Positions 54,406 to 56,557 of a stretch of 56,557 bases of DNA are shown in pieces. This DNA comes from Acetobacterium fimetarium (GTDB lineage Bacteria; Bacillota; Clostridia; Eubacteriales; Eubacteriaceae): NCBI RefSeq assembly GCF_014284475.1, contig NZ_WJBC01000019.1, positions 1-56,557 on the forward strand, in the 5' to 3' direction. The notes under the pieces were generated by a model. It had not been told where the DNA came from. It did not search any database and worked only from the letters and a program-made list of their open reading frames with translations. A program made the translations under genes and the position numbers. The first letter of the stretch is position 1. The number at the start of each line of letters is the position of its first letter.

Positions 54406-54840
54406 GTGATTAAAGATTATCTTATCGTTAACAAAAAAATATTGCCTGACTATTACTCCAAGGTGGTGGAAGCCCGTATTTTAATGGAATCCGCCCAGTG
54501 CAAATCGGTCAGTGATGCGGTCAAAAAAGTGGGCATCAGCCGCAGTACCTATTACAAATACAAAGACTATATTTTTACGCCTTCCGAAAATTACGGGCGA
54601 AAATTCACGCTTTCGTTTAAACTGGCCGATCATCAGGGGATTCTGTCGAATATTTTAACGCTCCTCAAAGAAAATCAGACCAGCATTATTACCATCCACC
54701 AGGATATTCCCATCAACCAGGCCGCCATCGTCATCGTGACCCTCGACGGCAAAGACCTGTCGGTCAGCATTGATGAGCTCATCGTCATGCTGGAAGCCCT
54801 TGATGGCGTCTACAGTGTTCATCTGATCGCCATGGAATAA
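54406..54840 (+). CDS. ACT domain-containing regulatory protein (UPF0735/PheB-like)
   Basis: A 144-aa protein with a GTG start 4 bp after thrB. The N-terminal half (about 1-65) looks like a helix-turn-helix (SVSDAVKKVGISRSTYYKYK). The C-terminal half (about 67-144) is an ACT domain (FTLSFKLADHQGILSNILTL). This matches the UPF0735/PheB family, which is often linked to aspartate-family or aromatic amino-acid genes. Position suggests an amino-acid-responsive regulator of threonine synthesis; DNA binding is inferred from the HTH-like segment only. Confidence 0.9.
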   Translation: MIKDYLIVNKKILPDYYSKVVEARILMESAQCKSVSDAVKKVGISRSTYYKYKDYIFTPSENYGRKFTLSFKLADHQGILSNILTLLKENQTSIITIHQDIPINQAAIVIVTLDGKDLSVSIDELIVMLEALDGVYSVHLIAME

Positions 54841-54854
54841 GAGACACCGATGGG

Positions 54855-54956
54855 ATTGTCCGATGCTGCTATTATCCGTGACACGCATGAGATCGGACAC
54901 TCTTACGCGTGTTCGCCGCAACGCGCATCACAGGATAATGAGCAGCCTCGGACAAT
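54855..54956. repeat. Long imperfect palindrome between convergent transcription units
   Basis: ATTGTCCGATGCTGCTATTA (from 54855) is complementary to TAATGAGCAGCCTCGGACAA near the other end, with one mismatch and one extra base. Inner pairings include ACACGC/GCGTGT and an alternative GTCCGAT/ATCGGAC. No T run follows, so it is not a standard intrinsic terminator. Confidence 0.8.
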
Positions 54957-55018
54957 GATATAGGTTTAAGTGAAACGATGACTAAATGAATTGTTTTCAT
55001 CTTTTTGCAGAAGCCTAT

Positions 55019-56164
55019 TTAATAAAGCTGAACCGTATTTGACAGACTGTCATCACTGCTGAACCAGTAATAGGTCCCCAGGGTCTGATTCATCAGGTTT
55101 TCGGCAATCCCGATCGTTCCGGAATCCGTGATGGCATAATGAAAATATTTATCGCCGTTATTCATGGCTTTTTTGATGTCACTGACAAAGCGGTTCTGTT
55201 CCTGACTGGTATTGAGATCGTAGAGTTTATTTTCCCGGACAAAATAATTGGCCGCGGTCGCTGTTAATTCCGGATATTGTACCAGCATCTCGTCAATTTG
55301 ATGTGATTTTTCCAGTTCTGCCGTCGTTACGCAGAAGAAATCATAAAAAATGCTTTTTTCCGGTTCGGTATTGTCGTCAACACTGAACTCCCCCCAGGTG
55401 GCGTCCAAATAATAGTATTCCCCATCGACCCGGACGATATTCCAGGCATGGGCGCCTTGCCCAATGGCTTCTCCGGCAACATAGGAACACTCGATTCCTG
55501 AACTTTTCAAAAGATACTGAATCGCCTTGGAATAACCGGCGCAGACGGAACCCTTTTTTCCAAAAACGCTGTAGATGTTTTGATCATCCGCGGCGTCCTC
55601 CTGATAGACCGTATTCTCGATGACGTATTCATAGGTATACTTTACCTTCTCATACTCATCCATAGTTCCGGTAATCCCGGTGCAGTATTGCGAAACAGCA
55701 GCATCAATTTCAGCCTGTCGCCTGTTCTTCTCGTCTTCGTTATAGGGATACGCAACCACCACGTCACTGACACTCAGGTCTTTGTGATCGTAATAATACG
55801 AAAATTCTCCCATCCAGAATATTTCCGGACGATCATAGTCGATGGCGCTAAGCACCCGTTCCACTTCGTCTGTCGTTACCCCATCAACCGCGACTTTTGT
55901 ATCGTAATTCATCAGCATGTTAACCACTTTTGTGTAGGCCCGCTGTTCGTTTTTATTTAAAAATGAATACGCATCGTATGTCTGACTTTGATTTTCTGAT
56001 ATTTCTTCCTCTTGGTTGCCTTCAACATTATCCAAAAAAGAACCGATCTCGATGCCGGACGTGAAGTCGCCAATAAACCAAATGACTCCGCCTGAAATCA
56101 GCAAAAAGATCAGCCCGAAGATAATAATGATTGCGGCTGTATTTCCTCTTCTGTGATTGCCCAT
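55019..56164 (-). CDS. Membrane-anchored transglutaminase-like protein
   Basis: A 381-aa protein with one N-terminal membrane helix (AAIIIIFGLIFLLISGGVIW, about 9-28) and an acidic linker. A transglutaminase-core domain lies at about 165-275. The catalytic Cys is in KKGSVCAGYSKAIQYLL, the His in GQGAHAWNIVRVDGEYYYL and the Asp in LDATWGEFSVDD, so the triad is intact. Such domains occur in surface proteins acting on peptidoglycan or peptides. It is a single-gene unit with GAGGAGA before the ATG. The substrate is unknown. Confidence 0.88.
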   Translation of the reverse strand: MGNHRRGNTAAIIIIFGLIFLLISGGVIWFIGDFTSGIEIGSFLDNVEGNQEEEISENQSQTYDAYSFLNKNEQRAYTKVVNMLMNYDTKVAVDGVTTDEVERVLSAIDYDRPEIFWMGEFSYYYDHKDLSVSDVVVAYPYNEDEKNRRQAEIDAAVSQYCTGITGTMDEYEKVKYTYEYVIENTVYQEDAADDQNIYSVFGKKGSVCAGYSKAIQYLLKSSGIECSYVAGEAIGQGAHAWNIVRVDGEYYYLDATWGEFSVDDNTEPEKSIFYDFFCVTTAELEKSHQIDEMLVQYPELTATAANYFVRENKLYDLNTSQEQNRFVSDIKKAMNNGDKYFHYAITDSGTIGIAENLMNQTLGTYYWFSSDDSLSNTVQLY

Positions 56165-56370
56165 GGTAAATCTCCTCGCTATTTTAGAATAACTTTTTTA
56201 ATGATTGACATCATAAAATTTTTCTAAACAAATCGTAAATAATTTTATCACAGTTTCCTATAGACAATCCTAATTTTTCTTATTATACTTAAAAGCAAAT
56301 AAGAAAACGTTTAAAAAAGAGGAGATAGGGAACAGTACCTAAAAATGTAGCCAAAGATCCCCAATTATAG

Positions 56371-56397
56371 AAAAAAGCCTATTTTTCAACAGGCTTT
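56371..56397 (-). terminator. Terminator overlapping the end of the ribbon-helix-helix gene
   Basis: Minus-strand stem AAAGCCT/AGGCTTT with a 10-nt loop and a T run; the first arm lies inside the last codons of the small gene. Confidence 0.8.
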
Positions 56398-56552
56398 TCA
56401 TACTTATTTAAAACAAGTTCAATTCCTTTGTCCAGTAACTTCGATATGGGGATCATCGTTTCTTTCGATAAGGTTTGTAACTTCAACCATAATTCAGAAT
56501 CAACCGCATTGGAGATTCGAGTTCTAGTTTTTAGTCCGTATTTATCACTCAT
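56379..56552 (-). CDS. Small ribbon-helix-helix-like protein
   Basis: A complete 57-codon frame from ATG at 56552, too short for routine ORF thresholds. The protein MSDKYGLKTRTRISNAVDSE continues LWLKLQTLSKETMIPISKLL and ends NKYEKPVEK. A basic strand followed by two helices, with the phrase ISKLLDKGIELVL, fits an RHH/CopG-type DNA-binding fold. It may be a transcriptional repressor or an antitoxin. Any partner gene would lie upstream, outside the window. The ribosome binding site is cut off by the window end. Confidence 0.7.
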   Translation of the reverse strand: MSDKYGLKTRTRISNAVDSELWLKLQTLSKETMIPISKLLDKGIELVLNKYEKPVEK

Positions 56553-56557
56553 CTTTA

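Overview
The window looks like chromosomal DNA of an acetogenic Firmicute of the Acetobacterium/Eubacterium group. The clearest sign is a complete five-gene set matching the caffeate-respiration (car) operon known from Acetobacterium woodii, including an EtfA-type subunit with an N-terminal ferredoxin domain. Supporting signs are a T-box, a TPP riboswitch, gatCAB, a flavodiiron protein, cobT and moderately AT-rich intergenic DNA with TTGACA/TATAAT promoters. The species is inferred from gene content only.

Layout. 1-960: an insertion-sequence transposase running off the left edge, beside a short coding-like fragment. 982-4557: a VanSR-like two-component pair and a TetR regulator. 4694-6860: an ACT-domain protein and phenylacetate-CoA ligase behind a T-box leader whose likely specifier is a Phe codon. 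6981-13162: cobT, a secreted putative amidase, a metNIQ-type ABC importer with an unusual leader, and a YccF protein. 13285-14100: a tRNA operon (Gly, Arg, His, Gln, two tRNA-Lys-like repeats, Lys). 14126-31634: mostly minus-strand housekeeping genes (yfcE-like, rdgB, rph, gatBAC, ligA, pcrA, mnmA, fprA), an alcohol dehydrogenase co-oriented with a second two-component system, and a 684-aa protein of unknown function. A highly folded repeat of about 225 bp flanked by duplicated terminators lies between rph and gatB. 32097-37369: a small unknown protein, pilB/pilC-type genes and a secreted GDSL hydrolase with ChW repeats. 37436-44785: carABCDE with a divergent PadR-family gene. 44902-47400: an FAD-dependent protein and a thiamine transporter under a TPP riboswitch. 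47553-54840: amino-acid biosynthesis, hom-lysC-leuC-leuD diverging from thrC-thrB-ACT. 54841-56557: a long palindrome, a transglutaminase-like protein and a small ribbon-helix-helix protein.

How the genes fit together. CarA/CarB would activate hydroxycinnamates to CoA esters and CarCDE would reduce them with NADH while reducing ferredoxin, feeding Rnf-type energy conservation encoded elsewhere. A PadR-type operator (ATGT-N8-ACAT) lies directly over the -35 element of the car promoter, so the neighbouring PadR protein is a strong candidate for the phenolic-acid sensor. The T-box on the phenylacetate-CoA ligase operon suggests a second aromatic circuit linked to charged-tRNA status, perhaps phenylacetate salvage into phenylalanine. 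The aspartate-family block supplies homoserine and threonine, with leuCD for leucine or a citramalate-type isoleucine route.

No CRISPR array, prophage, rRNA or replication origin was seen. The less explained items are the tRNA-Lys-like tandem repeats, the structured repeat at 16046-16319, the metN leader, the palindrome at 54855-54956 and the terminator-bounded intergenic segment at 31704-31852.
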